This document shows positions 29,387 to 49,640 of a stretch of 64,000 bases of DNA, one piece after another; within the stretch, counting starts at the first letter, position 1, and each line of letters opens with the position of its first letter. The stretch comes from an uncultured Caldilinea sp. (GTDB lineage Bacteria; Chloroflexota; Anaerolineae; Caldilineales; Caldilineaceae). The position numbers were made by a program, and so were the translations under genes. The notes beneath the pieces are model-generated. The model did no database searches, was not told where the DNA came from, and was given only the letters and a program-made list of their open reading frames with translations. The stretch covers positions 1 through 64,000 of the forward strand of contig NZ_CAKZMJ010000098.1 of NCBI RefSeq assembly GCF_937128415.1, read 5' to 3'.

Positions 29387-30087
29387 CGATTTTCCAGACG
29401 GAATCCGTGCCCGCGCACGGTAAGGATATAACGAAACTCATTGTCACACTCTTCGATGCGCTCGCGCAAGCGACGCACCAGGGCGTCGATCGCCTGCTCG
29501 CTCACCCCTTCACTGGCGGCCTCTGGCCAGACCGCTTCGATGATCTGTTCTCGGGTGATCACGCTGCCGCCGGCGTTCCAAAGCGCTTCCAGCAGCCGGT
29601 ATTGGTGGAGGCTGAGCGGCGGATCGATCAGGATACCGTTCACCCAGACCTGGCGCGTTTCTTTGTCGATGCGCAGGCCTTGCTTCTCGCTGTCGATCGA
29701 AAGCGGCGTCGTTGCGCCGGCGTCGACGAAGGCCAGCTTGAAACGCAAGGCGATCTGTATCTCGTCGCCGTCTTGTAAAGGCTGCGGCGCGTTGGGCAGC
29801 ACCGCCTGGCCGTTCACATGCGTGCCGTTCTTGCTGCCCAGGTCTTCCACGTAGTAGCGATCCTGGCTCCAGAACACGCGTGCATGGCGTCGGCTCACCT
29901 GTCGATCGGGCAGATGGATGTCGCATGCTTCATCGCGACCGATGGTGAGCGGATGCTTGCGATCCAGCGGCCAGCGGCGACCGGCTTCAAGGCCGCGTTG
30001 CAAGACAAGCATGGCGTTCTCTTTCGGCCCGCCCTCGTGGACAGACTCGACGCCATTGGTGGATTCGTGGTTCCCTTCAGATGACAT
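29383..30087 (-). CDS. FHA domain plus OmpR-type winged-helix DNA-binding regulator
   Basis: The 234-residue protein joins an FHA phosphothreonine-binding domain (about 25-115: LTIGRDEACDIHLPDRQVSR, then RHARVF and SKNGTHVNG) to a C-terminal winged helix of the OmpR/Trans_reg_C type (about 145-234: SLHQYRLLEALWNAGG, RRLRERIEE, RGHGFRLE). It should switch DNA binding in response to Thr phosphorylation, replacing the usual receiver by an FHA module. The start at 30087 is preceded by GGAGAGAGAG; 38 further upstream codons in frame lack support. The divergent neighbour is a Ser/Thr kinase, the natural partner. Confidence 0.88.
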   Translation of the reverse strand: MSSEGNHESTNGVESVHEGGPKENAMLVLQRGLEAGRRWPLDRKHPLTIGRDEACDIHLPDRQVSRRHARVFWSQDRYYVEDLGSKNGTHVNGQAVLPNAPQPLQDGDEIQIALRFKLAFVDAGATTPLSIDSEKQGLRIDKETRQVWVNGILIDPPLSLHQYRLLEALWNAGGSVITREQIIEAVWPEAASEGVSEQAIDALVRRLRERIEECDNEFRYILTVRGHGFRLENR

Positions 30088-30286
30088 TGGCTCTCTCTCC
30101 AAGACTGGATGGTCCGTCAGGCGAATGTTCGCGCACGCGCCGTCGAAAACGCACTTAAACGAATTGACAGCGCCTGCTGGGGCGCGCATAATGGAGAACA
30201 TTGATGAATTTACTCATGGATTTCCCAACGCTCTCCTTCGATGCATCCGTTTGCTCGCCGTTGCATCCTGACTTCCGGATGTGCGT

Positions 30287-30295
30287 ATTATACCA
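30287..30295 (-). promoter_or_regulatory. Extended -10 promoter TGGTATAAT for the FHA-hemW-coaD cluster
   Basis: Reading leftward, TG-G-TATAAT is a perfect extended -10. The -35 position carries a T-run (A-run on the plus strand at 30310-30315). Initiation near 30280 would give a leader of about 190 bases before the FHA regulator start. Confidence 0.6.
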
Positions 30296-30360
30296 GAGTT
30301 GCGAAACGTAAAAAATGATTCAGCCTATTTCTCCTGATACAGATTCGATCGTTGACTAGC

Positions 30361-31383
30361 ATGCACCATATACTGGAAACCGGCAAGGTTCTACGAGGAA
30401 GATACGAGATCCAAGAGTTGGTTGGGCAAGGGGGCATGGGCGCCGTCTATCGCGCGGCGGACCTTCGGCTGTCGGGTCGCGTCTGCGCAGTCAAAGAAGT
30501 GTTGCCTGCCCTCACCGAAAGCTCCGCCACCAAGGAAGAACTGGAGCAAATTGCAGAGCAATTCCGGACAGAGGCCAGCATCCTGGCCCGGCTCGATCAT
30601 CCCAATCTTCCCAAAGTTTCGGACTATTTTTCGATCGGCGGTCGAGAATACCTGGTCATGGATTTTGTGGAGGGCAAAGACCTCCAGGAAATCCTTCAAG
30701 AGGCGCAGCGCCGCGGGGAGCGACTGTCGGAAGCGCAGGTGCTCACCTACGCCTCCCAACTGCTCGACGCCTTGGAATACATGCACAGCCAGAACCCGCC
30801 GGTGGTTCACCGCGACATCAAACCCAGCAACATTAAGGTGACTCCGCGCGGAACGGTGAAGCTGGTTGACTTCGGCCTCGTCAAAATCCTTCGCACCGAC
30901 GACAGCCGCACCGTCACCGTCGTGCAGGGACGCGGCACGGTGGCCTATACACCCCTGGAGCAATACGGCGGCGACGCCGGCTTCACCGACTGTCGCAGCG
31001 ACATCTATTCGCTGGCGGCCACGTTGTACCATCTGCTCTGTGGGCAGCCGCCGGCCGACGCCAAGGAGCGTTTTCTGCGCCCTGGCTTGCTGACGCCCAT
31101 CCGCCAGTTGAATCCCGACGTCTCCCCGCGCGTCGAACGCGCCATCTTTCGCGCCCTCTCCATGCATCCGAGCGAGCGCCCGAGTTCGGCTCGCGAGTTT
31201 CGCGAAATGCTGTTTGGGTCTGACCTGCGCACCTATCCTTCGACGCCGTCCACGCTGTTGACGCCGCTGACGCCGTTGGACCCTCCTTCACGCAGTTGGG
31301 GGGCGGTTTTTAAAGAGAATAGCCTGCTGATCGCGGTCGCCGCCGTTTTGCTTCTGATTGCGTTCGCGATCAGCGTCATCTAA
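30361..31383 (+). CDS. Membrane-anchored Ser/Thr protein kinase (Hanks type)
   Basis: The 340-residue protein has a kinase domain at about residues 15-280: glycine loop LVGQGGMGAVYRA, lysine K45 in CAVKEVL, catalytic loop HRDIKPSN (D152), metal site DFGLVK (D170), and P+1 loop GTVAYTPLEQYGG. A Pro/Thr-rich linker leads to one C-terminal membrane helix (LLIAVAAVLLLIAFAISVI) that ends the protein, so there is no extracellular sensor domain such as PASTA. Regulation must come from the cytoplasm or from partners. It diverges from the FHA regulator gene. No clear Shine-Dalgarno precedes the ATG. Confidence 0.92.
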   Translation: MHHILETGKVLRGRYEIQELVGQGGMGAVYRAADLRLSGRVCAVKEVLPALTESSATKEELEQIAEQFRTEASILARLDHPNLPKVSDYFSIGGREYLVMDFVEGKDLQEILQEAQRRGERLSEAQVLTYASQLLDALEYMHSQNPPVVHRDIKPSNIKVTPRGTVKLVDFGLVKILRTDDSRTVTVVQGRGTVAYTPLEQYGGDAGFTDCRSDIYSLAATLYHLLCGQPPADAKERFLRPGLLTPIRQLNPDVSPRVERAIFRALSMHPSERPSSAREFREMLFGSDLRTYPSTPSTLLTPLTPLDPPSRSWGAVFKENSLLIAVAAVLLLIAFAISVI

Positions 31384-31399
31384 GAGGAGAAGCGGCGGT

Positions 31400-31430
31400 G
31401 CGTCGAACCGGAAAAGCGACGGTTCGACGC
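31400..31430. terminator. Hairpin between convergent kinase and Amt-like genes
   Basis: An 11-base perfect stem GCGTCGAACCG / CGGTTCGACGC with a nine-base loop lies midway between the two stop codons. No T-run follows on either strand, so termination may need help. Confidence 0.55.
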
Positions 31431-31438
31431 CTGTGAAT

Positions 31439-33010
31439 CTAGGGTTCAGAAGGGAAAGAAGGAAAAGTGCGCCGTCGCTCGGTCAGAGGCGGCTCTGGCT
31501 CGGAGAGAGAGGGATGCAAAGCCTCCTGCAACGCAGCTCCCTCCCGTTCTTCTCGCTGTTCGCTATGATGCAGCCCCCAGAATAGCAGCCCCAACGGAAT
31601 GCAGATCAGCGCTCCGGTGGCGACGCCCCAGACCAGCAAGGCTGCGACGCCGATCAGTTGCGCCTGAAGCTGTCCCGGAAAATCGGGCTGAAACCCGTTC
31701 GCCACAAACAGCCCGGAGACGCCCTGGCCTGCAATTCCCAGGTAGGCGTCGACGCCGGTCGCCTGCCAACCCACGCCGCTGACGCCATCGGCGAAGACGC
31801 CGGCGAGCAAGAGCCCCACGAGCGCCGGAGCTCCCGCTGTCGCCACCAACCCGGTGGCGTCATCCAGGCGCGCCAGATGGTCGATGGCGTACGTCAAGAA
31901 CGGTGTGGTGGCGCCCGCCAGAAAGCCGATCATCAAAGCAGGCGTCGGCTGCATAAAGGGCGCCGCTGCAAGCCCGGCCACTGCACCCGCAACCAGACCA
32001 CGCGCCGCTAACGTGGGATGGCTGTCTCCAGCCACAAACCAGGTGTACAACAGTGGGACGATAGCGCCGGCGGTCATCGACAACAAAATGTTGACGCTGC
32101 CGCGCATCATTCCAACCTCGCCGATTGCTTCGACGTGCAGTGGATTCGACCAGAGCCAACCCACTGCGCCGGCCAATACAAAAAGGCTGCCCACCACGGT
32201 CAGCAAAGGTCGATAGTCCGGAGGCAGCTGCGACCCATCCTGACGCTCTCGTCGGGGAACCCAGACCATCAGCGCAACGAGGCCGAACGTTGCGGCCAGC
32301 AGGTGAACGACGCCTGCGCCGCCGACGTCGACGAAGCCATGCCCCAACGTCAAATTTTGTCCAAGCGCCGCCAACCAACCGCCGCCGTGCACCCAATTGC
32401 CCGCCAGCGGATAGACGAAGCCGCCGATCGAAAGCGCAATGAACATCGTCGCCAAGGCCGGCGCTCGACCTCGCAGCGCCATCACCGGCGCCAAGGCGAC
32501 TGTAAACACCCAGGGAATCTGAGACAAAAAGAGCGCGTACATCAGCGAAGTCACCTCGCGACCGGCCAGGAACCAGCCGCTGAGACCGGCGACGCCCCAT
32601 CCGACGCCCCAGTTCGGCGGCAGCGGCGTCCACTCCCAGACCAGCATGCGTAGCTCTGGACGCATGTACAGCAGACCGACGCCGCCGAAGTGCAATGCAA
32701 ATCCCACCGCCCAGTAAGCGATCGCCGCCAGCCCCATGGCGGCCACCGCGCTCAGGGCTGCGCCCCACGCCCGCTCGCGATCCAGCCCGGCCACGCCGAT
32801 CAGGACAAAGCCGACCGGCATCAGTATGGAAAGCGCCGAGGCCAGCAGCGACCAGGTGAGCAGGGACAAGGGTGCAGGCGCAGATGCGATCTCGCCCTGC
32901 GCCTGCACCGCCGTCGGCGCCATCGCAACGGCGAGTAGAGCCAGGATGGAGGCGGACATCAGCGACGCCCTGCGCCGGGGGGGGGTTCGATAGGCCAGTT
33001 GAAGTTTCAT
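31439..33010 (-). CDS. Ammonium-transporter (Amt/Rh) family protein with altered pore
   Basis: The 523-residue protein begins with a signal peptide (RRRASLMSASILALLAVAMA, then APTAVQA) and has about eleven membrane helices. The first conserved pore His lies in DVGGAGVVHLLAA (H236). In the second motif, where Amt proteins have His-Gly, this protein has ALA-Gly (TAGAPALVG, Ala392). The twin-His pair is central to ammonium conduction, so transport may be altered or the protein may be a sensor. The C-terminal tail is charged and about 50 residues long. The start at 33010 is chosen for its signal peptide; there is no strong ribosome binding site. Confidence 0.82.
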   Translation of the reverse strand: MKLQLAYRTPPRRRASLMSASILALLAVAMAPTAVQAQGEIASAPAPLSLLTWSLLASALSILMPVGFVLIGVAGLDRERAWGAALSAVAAMGLAAIAYWAVGFALHFGGVGLLYMRPELRMLVWEWTPLPPNWGVGWGVAGLSGWFLAGREVTSLMYALFLSQIPWVFTVALAPVMALRGRAPALATMFIALSIGGFVYPLAGNWVHGGGWLAALGQNLTLGHGFVDVGGAGVVHLLAATFGLVALMVWVPRRERQDGSQLPPDYRPLLTVVGSLFVLAGAVGWLWSNPLHVEAIGEVGMMRGSVNILLSMTAGAIVPLLYTWFVAGDSHPTLAARGLVAGAVAGLAAAPFMQPTPALMIGFLAGATTPFLTYAIDHLARLDDATGLVATAGAPALVGLLLAGVFADGVSGVGWQATGVDAYLGIAGQGVSGLFVANGFQPDFPGQLQAQLIGVAALLVWGVATGALICIPLGLLFWGLHHSEQREEREGAALQEALHPSLSEPEPPLTERRRTFPSFPSEP

Positions 33011-33065
33011 GATGGAACCATACAAAGCCCTTACGGCATCCTGTGAACCAGAATAATGCGCGCCA

Positions 33066-33093
33066 ATCATACCAAAGGCGAGCATTTCCTCAA
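33066..33093 (-). promoter_or_regulatory. Promoter of the Amt-like gene (TTGAGG-16-TATGAT, extended -10)
   Basis: Reading leftward, TTGAGG (33088-33093), 16 bases, then TATGAT (33066-33071) preceded by TGG. It lies about 56 bases before the start codon at 33010 and back-to-back with the promoter of the DUF2723 gene. Confidence 0.5.
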
Positions 33094-33108
33094 AGCGCGG
33101 CGGGAATA

Positions 33109-33117
33109 TGGTAGACT
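33109..33117 (+). promoter_or_regulatory. Extended -10 TGGTAGACT next to a start codon (leaderless candidate)
   Basis: The -10 hexamer TAGACT ends at 33117 and the ATG of the DUF2723 gene is at 33125. Initiation seven or eight bases downstream would place the first transcribed base at the start codon. No Shine-Dalgarno is present, consistent with a leaderless mRNA. Confidence 0.45.
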
Positions 33118-33124
33118 GTACAGG

Positions 33125-35065
<1,941 letters not shown>

Positions 35066-35115
35066 TCAGAGCGCATCTTGGATCAGAGATTGACAGAAAA
35101 CAAAACGGATCGCTT

Positions 35116-35145
35116 TTGGGGATGAAAGCGCATCGATGGTACACT
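35116..35145 (+). promoter_or_regulatory. Promoter TTGGGG-18-TACACT with TGG extension
   Basis: TGGTACACT (35137-35145) is an extended -10 of the same style as at 33109. TTGGGG at 35116-35121 is a weak -35. Initiation near 35152 gives a leader of about 140 bases before the GTG start at 35292. Confidence 0.4.
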
Positions 35146-35291
35146 GTGTGTTTGCGATTGCATTTTTCGCAAGTGAAAAACGAGCATGGGGAGAGGCCGC
35201 AACCTGAGACCATACCATGGAGTCGCAACGCTCCATTTCAATCATAATTCTCAATCAAAATTCTTTTTCTAGATCTGAATAGGAGGAAAGC

Positions 35292-36884
35292 GTGCTGCAG
35301 CGCCAAACTCAAACAGCAGCTTTCTGGCGCGACCAGTTCGAGGTCACCGCCGAAGACGTGGAATTTTTATACCAAACGCTGTTAGACAACCAAAAGCCGA
35401 TGCCGTTGAAAGCGCTGGCGATTGCTTTGATCCAGGAATATCTTCGCCGCGAGAACGCCAGAATTGAGCAAGAGCTGCGAAAAGGAGCGATCTACCTTCC
35501 CAAGAACCGATATGAAATCGGGCAGAAGTTGGTCTTTCCGGCGCTGGAATTCGCCGTCGGCGAGGTCATCGACGTGCGCCCTGGACATAACCCAGAGCAC
35601 GGCGAGTTTGAAGTGATCAAAGTGAAATTCGAGAACGGGCAAAAGGTGCGCGAATTCGCCGCAGCGCTGCAGACGCCCCATCGCCTCAACCTGGAGAACG
35701 GCGAACGCCTGCTGCATGACGAGGCTCTGCTCTCGGCAGAAGAGATCTATCAGCTGTATAAAGCAGAAATCGAAGAAAGCCTGCTTTATGCGCTGGAAGA
35801 AGGAGAGCGCAGCGCCGAGTTTGTCCAGGTGGATGGCGAGTGGTTGTTGGCGGACATGCTGGCCGAGGTGCACATCGGTCACCTGAACATCGCCGAAGCG
35901 CTGATCGAGATGCAGGGCAAACCGCTCTCGACCGAACAACTGCTCACCGAGGTCGAGTTGGATGACAACGTCAGCCTGGACATGCGCATCACCAGCTTGA
36001 ACCATGCGCTGAGCAAAGATGACCGCTTTGTGCGGCTGCAGTCGAGCCAGGGGCCTCTCTGGTTCTTGCGCCGCCTCCTGCCCCCAGAAGTGCAGGCGAT
36101 TCCTTTGCTGTTGCGCTACCGTCCGGTCCCCTACAATCGGTCGGTGCTCAGCGTGGAGATGCTGCAACTGGAGTGGGAGCTGGACGACGAATGGGGAGAG
36201 AGCAGCCTCAGCACCGAGCTGCCTTCGATCGTGCCTTCCACCAGCCTGACGTTGCTCTATCCGCATCGACGCTATGGCGTCTTGCCTTTGAGCAGCCGCA
36301 CCCGCAGCTTCTTCCCGCAGCAAAAAAGCGGCATTTCGCCCGTCACCCTGGTGGACGGACGTTGGGGGGTGCGCTATGAAGGTTGGGTGGTGCACGAAGG
36401 CCGCTATGTGGCGGGGCTGTCCAAATGGATGGAGGAGCACCAGATTCCGGTCGGCGCTTTTATCACCATCGAACGGTCCGCTTCCTCAGACGAAGTGATC
36501 GTCGATTTCCGCACGCGACGTCCCAAGCGCGAGTGGGCGCGCGTGGCCCAGGCCGATCTCGAACACAACGCCTTGCTCTTTGAGATGAATAAGGTGATGG
36601 TGGCCTGCGAATATGACGAAACGATGATCGTTGCGGCGCAAGACGTCGAGGCCCTCGACCAATTGGCGCAGCAGATCCAACAACAGGGGATTGACGTCGC
36701 GCAGGTCGTCGCCCAGGTGACGCCGGAGCTGATCAAGCTCAATCCGCAGGGAACCGTGCACGCCAAGAGCGTTTACAGCGCCGTCAATATGGTGCTGCGC
36801 ACCCCGCCCGGCCCTGTGTTCTTCGCCCTGTTAAGCAACCGCCGTTTCCGCGACGTGGGCAACGGCCTGTTCGCCCTGAGCTAG
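35292..36884 (+). CDS. Uncharacterised protein with winged-helix-like segments
   Basis: The 530-residue protein starts at a GTG with AGGAGG seven bases before it. I do not recognise the whole protein. Segment 70-120 (YEIGQKLVFPALEFAVGEVI) looks like a small beta-barrel. Segment about 195-260 (IEMQGKPLSTEQLLTEVELD, then DDRFVRLQSSQGPLWFL) and the C-terminal 60 residues (VHAKSVYSAVNMVLRTPPGP, then NRRFRDVGNGLFAL) both resemble HARE-type winged helices, which end in R-F-x-R/D-V-G-x-G-x-F. A DNA-interacting role is suggested, not shown. The 146-residue protein that follows after 12 bases is its likely partner, and endonuclease IV follows that. Confidence 0.8.
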   Translation: MLQRQTQTAAFWRDQFEVTAEDVEFLYQTLLDNQKPMPLKALAIALIQEYLRRENARIEQELRKGAIYLPKNRYEIGQKLVFPALEFAVGEVIDVRPGHNPEHGEFEVIKVKFENGQKVREFAAALQTPHRLNLENGERLLHDEALLSAEEIYQLYKAEIEESLLYALEEGERSAEFVQVDGEWLLADMLAEVHIGHLNIAEALIEMQGKPLSTEQLLTEVELDDNVSLDMRITSLNHALSKDDRFVRLQSSQGPLWFLRRLLPPEVQAIPLLLRYRPVPYNRSVLSVEMLQLEWELDDEWGESSLSTELPSIVPSTSLTLLYPHRRYGVLPLSSRTRSFFPQQKSGISPVTLVDGRWGVRYEGWVVHEGRYVAGLSKWMEEHQIPVGAFITIERSASSDEVIVDFRTRRPKREWARVAQADLEHNALLFEMNKVMVACEYDETMIVAAQDVEALDQLAQQIQQQGIDVAQVVAQVTPELIKLNPQGTVHAKSVYSAVNMVLRTPPGPVFFALLSNRRFRDVGNGLFALS

Positions 36885-36896
36885 GAGGATTGAAAG

Positions 36897-37337
<441 letters not shown>

Positions 37338-38238
37338 CGCAACGTTATGAGCGTTCTCCTTCTCGGCGCCCACATGTCGATTGCAGGCGGCGTCAGCTAT
37401 GCGCTTGACCGGGCCGCGTCGGTTCACAGCAACGCGGTGCAGGTTTTCACCAAAAACAATCGTCAGTGGGTCGGCCCGCCTATCAACGAAGCGGATATCG
37501 AACGCTGGCGCGCACAGATGCCGGCGCTGGGCATCGTCTACGCCGTCAGTCACGCCAGCTATCTGATCAACCTCGCCAGCCCCAAGGACGACCTGTGGGA
37601 GAAAAGTCGGCTGGCGCATCGAGATGAGCTGGTGCGCGCCCACGCCTACGGCATCCCCCATGTCGTGTTGCACCCGGGCTCGCACACCGGCGCCGGCGAG
37701 CAGCTCGGCATCCGGCGCATCGCCGAGGCGCTCAATCGCATTCATGAAGAGACGCCGGAGTGCGCCGACACGCTCACTTGTCTGGAGATCATGGCGGGGC
37801 AGGGCAGCGTGCTCGGTCGTAGACTGGAGGAGCTGCGCGCTGTCATCGACCTGGTGGAAGATCGCGCTCGCGTCGGCGTCTGTCTGGACACCTGCCACGC
37901 CTATGCGGCAGGCTACGACATCCGCACGCCGGAAGGCTACGCAGCCTTCATACGCGAGGTGGACCGCTGGTTAGGCCTGGAGGCGGTCAAGGTCTGGCAT
38001 TTTAACGACAGCAAAGGCGCGCTCGGCAGCAACATCGATCGTCACGTGCACATCGGTGAAGGCGAGATCGGCGAAGAAGGTTTCCGGCATATCCTCAACG
38101 ACCTGCGTTGGGATGGCGTCGCCATGTTGCTGGAGACGCCTAAGGACGACACGCTGGCGGAGGACGCCATGAATCTGGCGCGCCTTTGCGCTCTGGTCGA
38201 GGACGTCAACCGCATTCCGCCCGGCCTGCGCAGCGCCC

Positions 38239-38571
<333 letters not shown>

Positions 38572-38576
38572 GAACG

Positions 38577-38609
38577 CACCTCCTGTCCGGAAAGTTTTTT
38601 GCCATTATA
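38577..38609 (-). promoter_or_regulatory. SMR gene control: TATAAT -10 (38604-38609) and AGGAGGTG (38577-38584)
   Basis: Reading leftward, a consensus TATAAT is followed by a strong ribosome binding site and a TTG start at 38571, giving a short leader near 27 bases. A matching -35 is not evident. Confidence 0.6.
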
Positions 38610-38745
38610 CAAAAAGCAGCGCTGGGGGCCGGAATGAAACTTTCGCAGGTTTTGCAAGAAAAAAGCGGGGCGGATTGCCAAAAAGGAGGAGATCGGCCAA
38701 AATACGATCGACAAAGCGCAGCCACCAGGTTGGGGATGACTCATC

Positions 38746-39645
<900 letters not shown>

Positions 39646-39666
39646 AATTCATTATGACAGACTCCT

Positions 39667-39954
39667 ATGGCCGTTGCACTGCTGACGCTCGAATTGTATC
39701 TGCCGATGAACGACAGCCTTAAAGGGAAACGCGGCATCCTGAAGCCCCTAATTGCGCATCTTCGCAAGGATTTCAACGTCTCGATCTGCGAAGCCGACGC
39801 ACAGGATGTCCTGACGCGCGCGGTGCTGGAGGTCGTGTGCGTCAGTCAAACCAGTGCGCTGGCGCACCGTCACCTGCAGGATGTCGCCCGTCGCGTCGAG
39901 CGCTGGCGCGGCGACGCCCAGCTCATCGACTACACCATCGAGATGTTGGGCTGA
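39667..39954 (+). CDS. DUF503 (YlxP-like) small protein
   Basis: The 95-residue protein matches DUF503: LELYLPMNDSLKGKRGILKP, LRKDFNVSICEADAQD, and a helical tail ending YTIEMLG. The fold is ferredoxin-like. Family members occur next to rbfA/infB in Firmicutes and are suspected to act in ribosome biogenesis, but function is not established. No Shine-Dalgarno is visible. It starts 21 bases after the lipoyl transferase stop. Confidence 0.88.
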   Translation: MAVALLTLELYLPMNDSLKGKRGILKPLIAHLRKDFNVSICEADAQDVLTRAVLEVVCVSQTSALAHRHLQDVARRVERWRGDAQLIDYTIEMLG

Positions 39955-39969
39955 CCCATATGCACCACG

Positions 39970-42413
<2,444 letters not shown>

Positions 42414-42432
42414 CGCCAGGGTGCATAAAGTT

Positions 42433-42480
42433 CTCTGCTTTTCCTGCGTCTTTGCCTCTTTGCGCCTTGGCGTTGAATTT
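42433..42480. repeat. Dispersed intergenic repeat, copy D
   Basis: CTTTTCCTGCGTCTTTGCCT then CTTTGCGCCTTGGCGTTGAA is close to copy A over its full length. It lies in the 80-base gap between two convergent genes and might help separate their transcripts. Confidence 0.6.
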
Positions 42481-42493
42481 ATTGCCAAACGGA

Positions 42494-46399
<3,906 letters not shown>

Positions 46400-46555
46400 G
46401 GGAGAAAGCCTTCTTTTCAAAATCGTGCAGTTATCATGAAAACCCCATTTACTTTGTCAAGTATAGGAAGGGCGATTCCTTTGCGTCATCGGACAAATTG
46501 TCCATTCGCCCACCGCTCGCACGGCCAACATGAATGAACTTTGAAACCAGGAGGC

Positions 46556-46570
46556 GCAGCTCGCAGCTGC
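46556..46570. repeat. Hairpin GCAGCT-CGC-AGCTGC
   Basis: A six-base perfect stem with a three-base loop, 42 bases before a second, similar hairpin in the same gap. May be a pair of repeat half-elements. Confidence 0.45.
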
Positions 46571-46611
46571 ACTTTCTCGAATCCCCCAAGATCTTGCGGC
46601 CCATCGGGAAC

Positions 46612-46630
46612 GTGCGGCTGAGAGCCGCAC
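46612..46630. repeat. Hairpin GTGCGGCT-GAG-AGCCGCAC
   Basis: An eight-base perfect stem with a three-base loop lies about 140 bases past the last gene of the coiled-coil operon. No T-run follows, so it is only a possible terminator. Confidence 0.5.
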
Positions 46631-46771
46631 CTTATCATCACCGCCAGCTATTTCGCTCAAGCCGCTCTATCGATTGTCAGGTTCAACTGCGGAACATGAA
46701 TTAGGGGTCAGAAGGGGTGGGATCATTGACGTGGAGAGGAGATTTTCAAAAGGAGAATGCGTCGGAGTTCG

Positions 46772-47740
46772 TCAAACTTTCGAGTCGTCGCGCGCCTTTT
46801 GCTCCGCCAAGCGCCGGGCGGCTTCGATCCAACCCACATAATCCGGCGGAACCGGGGAACGCGAGGCGCAGATTTCTTCAAGCTGTTGCGGCGTGACGCT
46901 TGCCAGAGCCGCGTAGGTGCGGACGCCGGCGTCGTACAGGCGTCGCTTGTACACCTCGCCGACGCCGGGAATTTTCTCAAAATCGTCGACCGGCTCCCCA
47001 CTCCAGATGCAGCCCAGCGTCTGGGTCTCTTCCGCCAGTCGCTGCGCCGAGGCGCGGATGGCGTCGAACCGGACCAGGGCCGCCCGCGCTTTGCTCAGCT
47101 TCAGGATGCGGCGCAGCGTTTCGTCGTCGAGCGTTGCAACTTCCCAATAGGAGCCAATGCCGGCGTTGTAGAGCCGTTGCTCGAAAATCGGGCCGATCCC
47201 GTCGATTGCGGAAAGCGTCTGCGGGCGCTCGATGAGGGCCGGCGCAATGTTGGCTTCCAGGGCGCGCTCGATGAAGCGCTGTTTTGCAGCGGGTAGGGCG
47301 GAGAGCGAGGCTCCCGTTGCGCCCACTCCCCCTTGCCGGTGCGGAGGCGCCGCCCTCTGTTCGAGGCGTTCTGAGGCTTTTTCGACGTCTGCGCGCGGCT
47401 CGCTTGCCTGCGTCTGCATGGACGCTTCAAGCGAAGACGGAGCGCTCCGTTCGGCGAAAGGCTCCGCCTCGGAGACAGGCGTTTGCGCTTGCAGCGTCGC
47501 AAGCGCCATGCGCAATCGCTCCAGTTCAGCGCGCTGTTGGGCCAGTTGGGTGCGCAGATCGGCCTCCTGGCTTTCTCTGGAGACGGACGCCATGATCTCG
47601 TGCATCCGTTGCTCGATGGATGCAATGCGCTGCTGCGCTTCTTCCAAGGCTCGGTTTTTCTGTTTCAGCAGCGCGATCAAAGCGAGCACTGCGCCAATGC
47701 TCACGCCGAAGACAAGCAGTCGCAATAGCTTGCGCATCAT
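46772..47740 (-). CDS. Membrane-anchored coiled-coil protein with C-terminal HhH pair
   Basis: The 322-residue protein has one membrane helix at 5-22 (LLRLLVFGVSIGAVLALIAL) and a coiled coil at 24-75 (LEEAQQRIASIEQRMHEIMA). A low-complexity linker follows to about 145. Two helix-hairpin-helix units follow: AIDGIGPIFEQRLYNAGIGS and KIPGVGEVYKRRLYDAGVRT. These units, with the IWSGEPVDDFE segment between them, are closely similar to the C-terminus of the next protein, so one arose by duplication. HhH units bind DNA non-specifically in many proteins, though DUF4332-like HhH units may also mediate protein contacts. It is the last gene of the operon. Confidence 0.8.
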   Translation of the reverse strand: MMRKLLRLLVFGVSIGAVLALIALLKQKNRALEEAQQRIASIEQRMHEIMASVSRESQEADLRTQLAQQRAELERLRMALATLQAQTPVSEAEPFAERSAPSSLEASMQTQASEPRADVEKASERLEQRAAPPHRQGGVGATGASLSALPAAKQRFIERALEANIAPALIERPQTLSAIDGIGPIFEQRLYNAGIGSYWEVATLDDETLRRILKLSKARAALVRFDAIRASAQRLAEETQTLGCIWSGEPVDDFEKIPGVGEVYKRRLYDAGVRTYAALASVTPQQLEEICASRSPVPPDYVGWIEAARRLAEQKARDDSKV

Positions 47741-47768
47741 CTTCTTCCCATCCGGTGAAAGGGTTTGT

Positions 47769-49629
<1,861 letters not shown>

Positions 49630-49640
<11 letters not shown>

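Larger units (their letters stand above)
46400..46771. other. Gene-free stretch with two short hairpins
   Basis: No supported gene. It separates the giant repeat protein from the coiled-coil operon on the same strand, and so holds the giant protein's promoter and possibly the operon's terminator. Two three-base-loop hairpins are listed separately. The segment 46631-46771 shows nothing recognisable. Confidence 0.5.

Noticed and set aside
30088..30201. 38-codon extension of the FHA regulator
   Set aside because: No ribosome binding site is present, whereas 30087 has a strong one just upstream.
46612..46630. Hairpin considered as a definite terminator of the coiled-coil operon
   Set aside because: There is no T-run after the stem on the operon strand and it lies about 140 bases past the stop, so it is recorded only as a hairpin.
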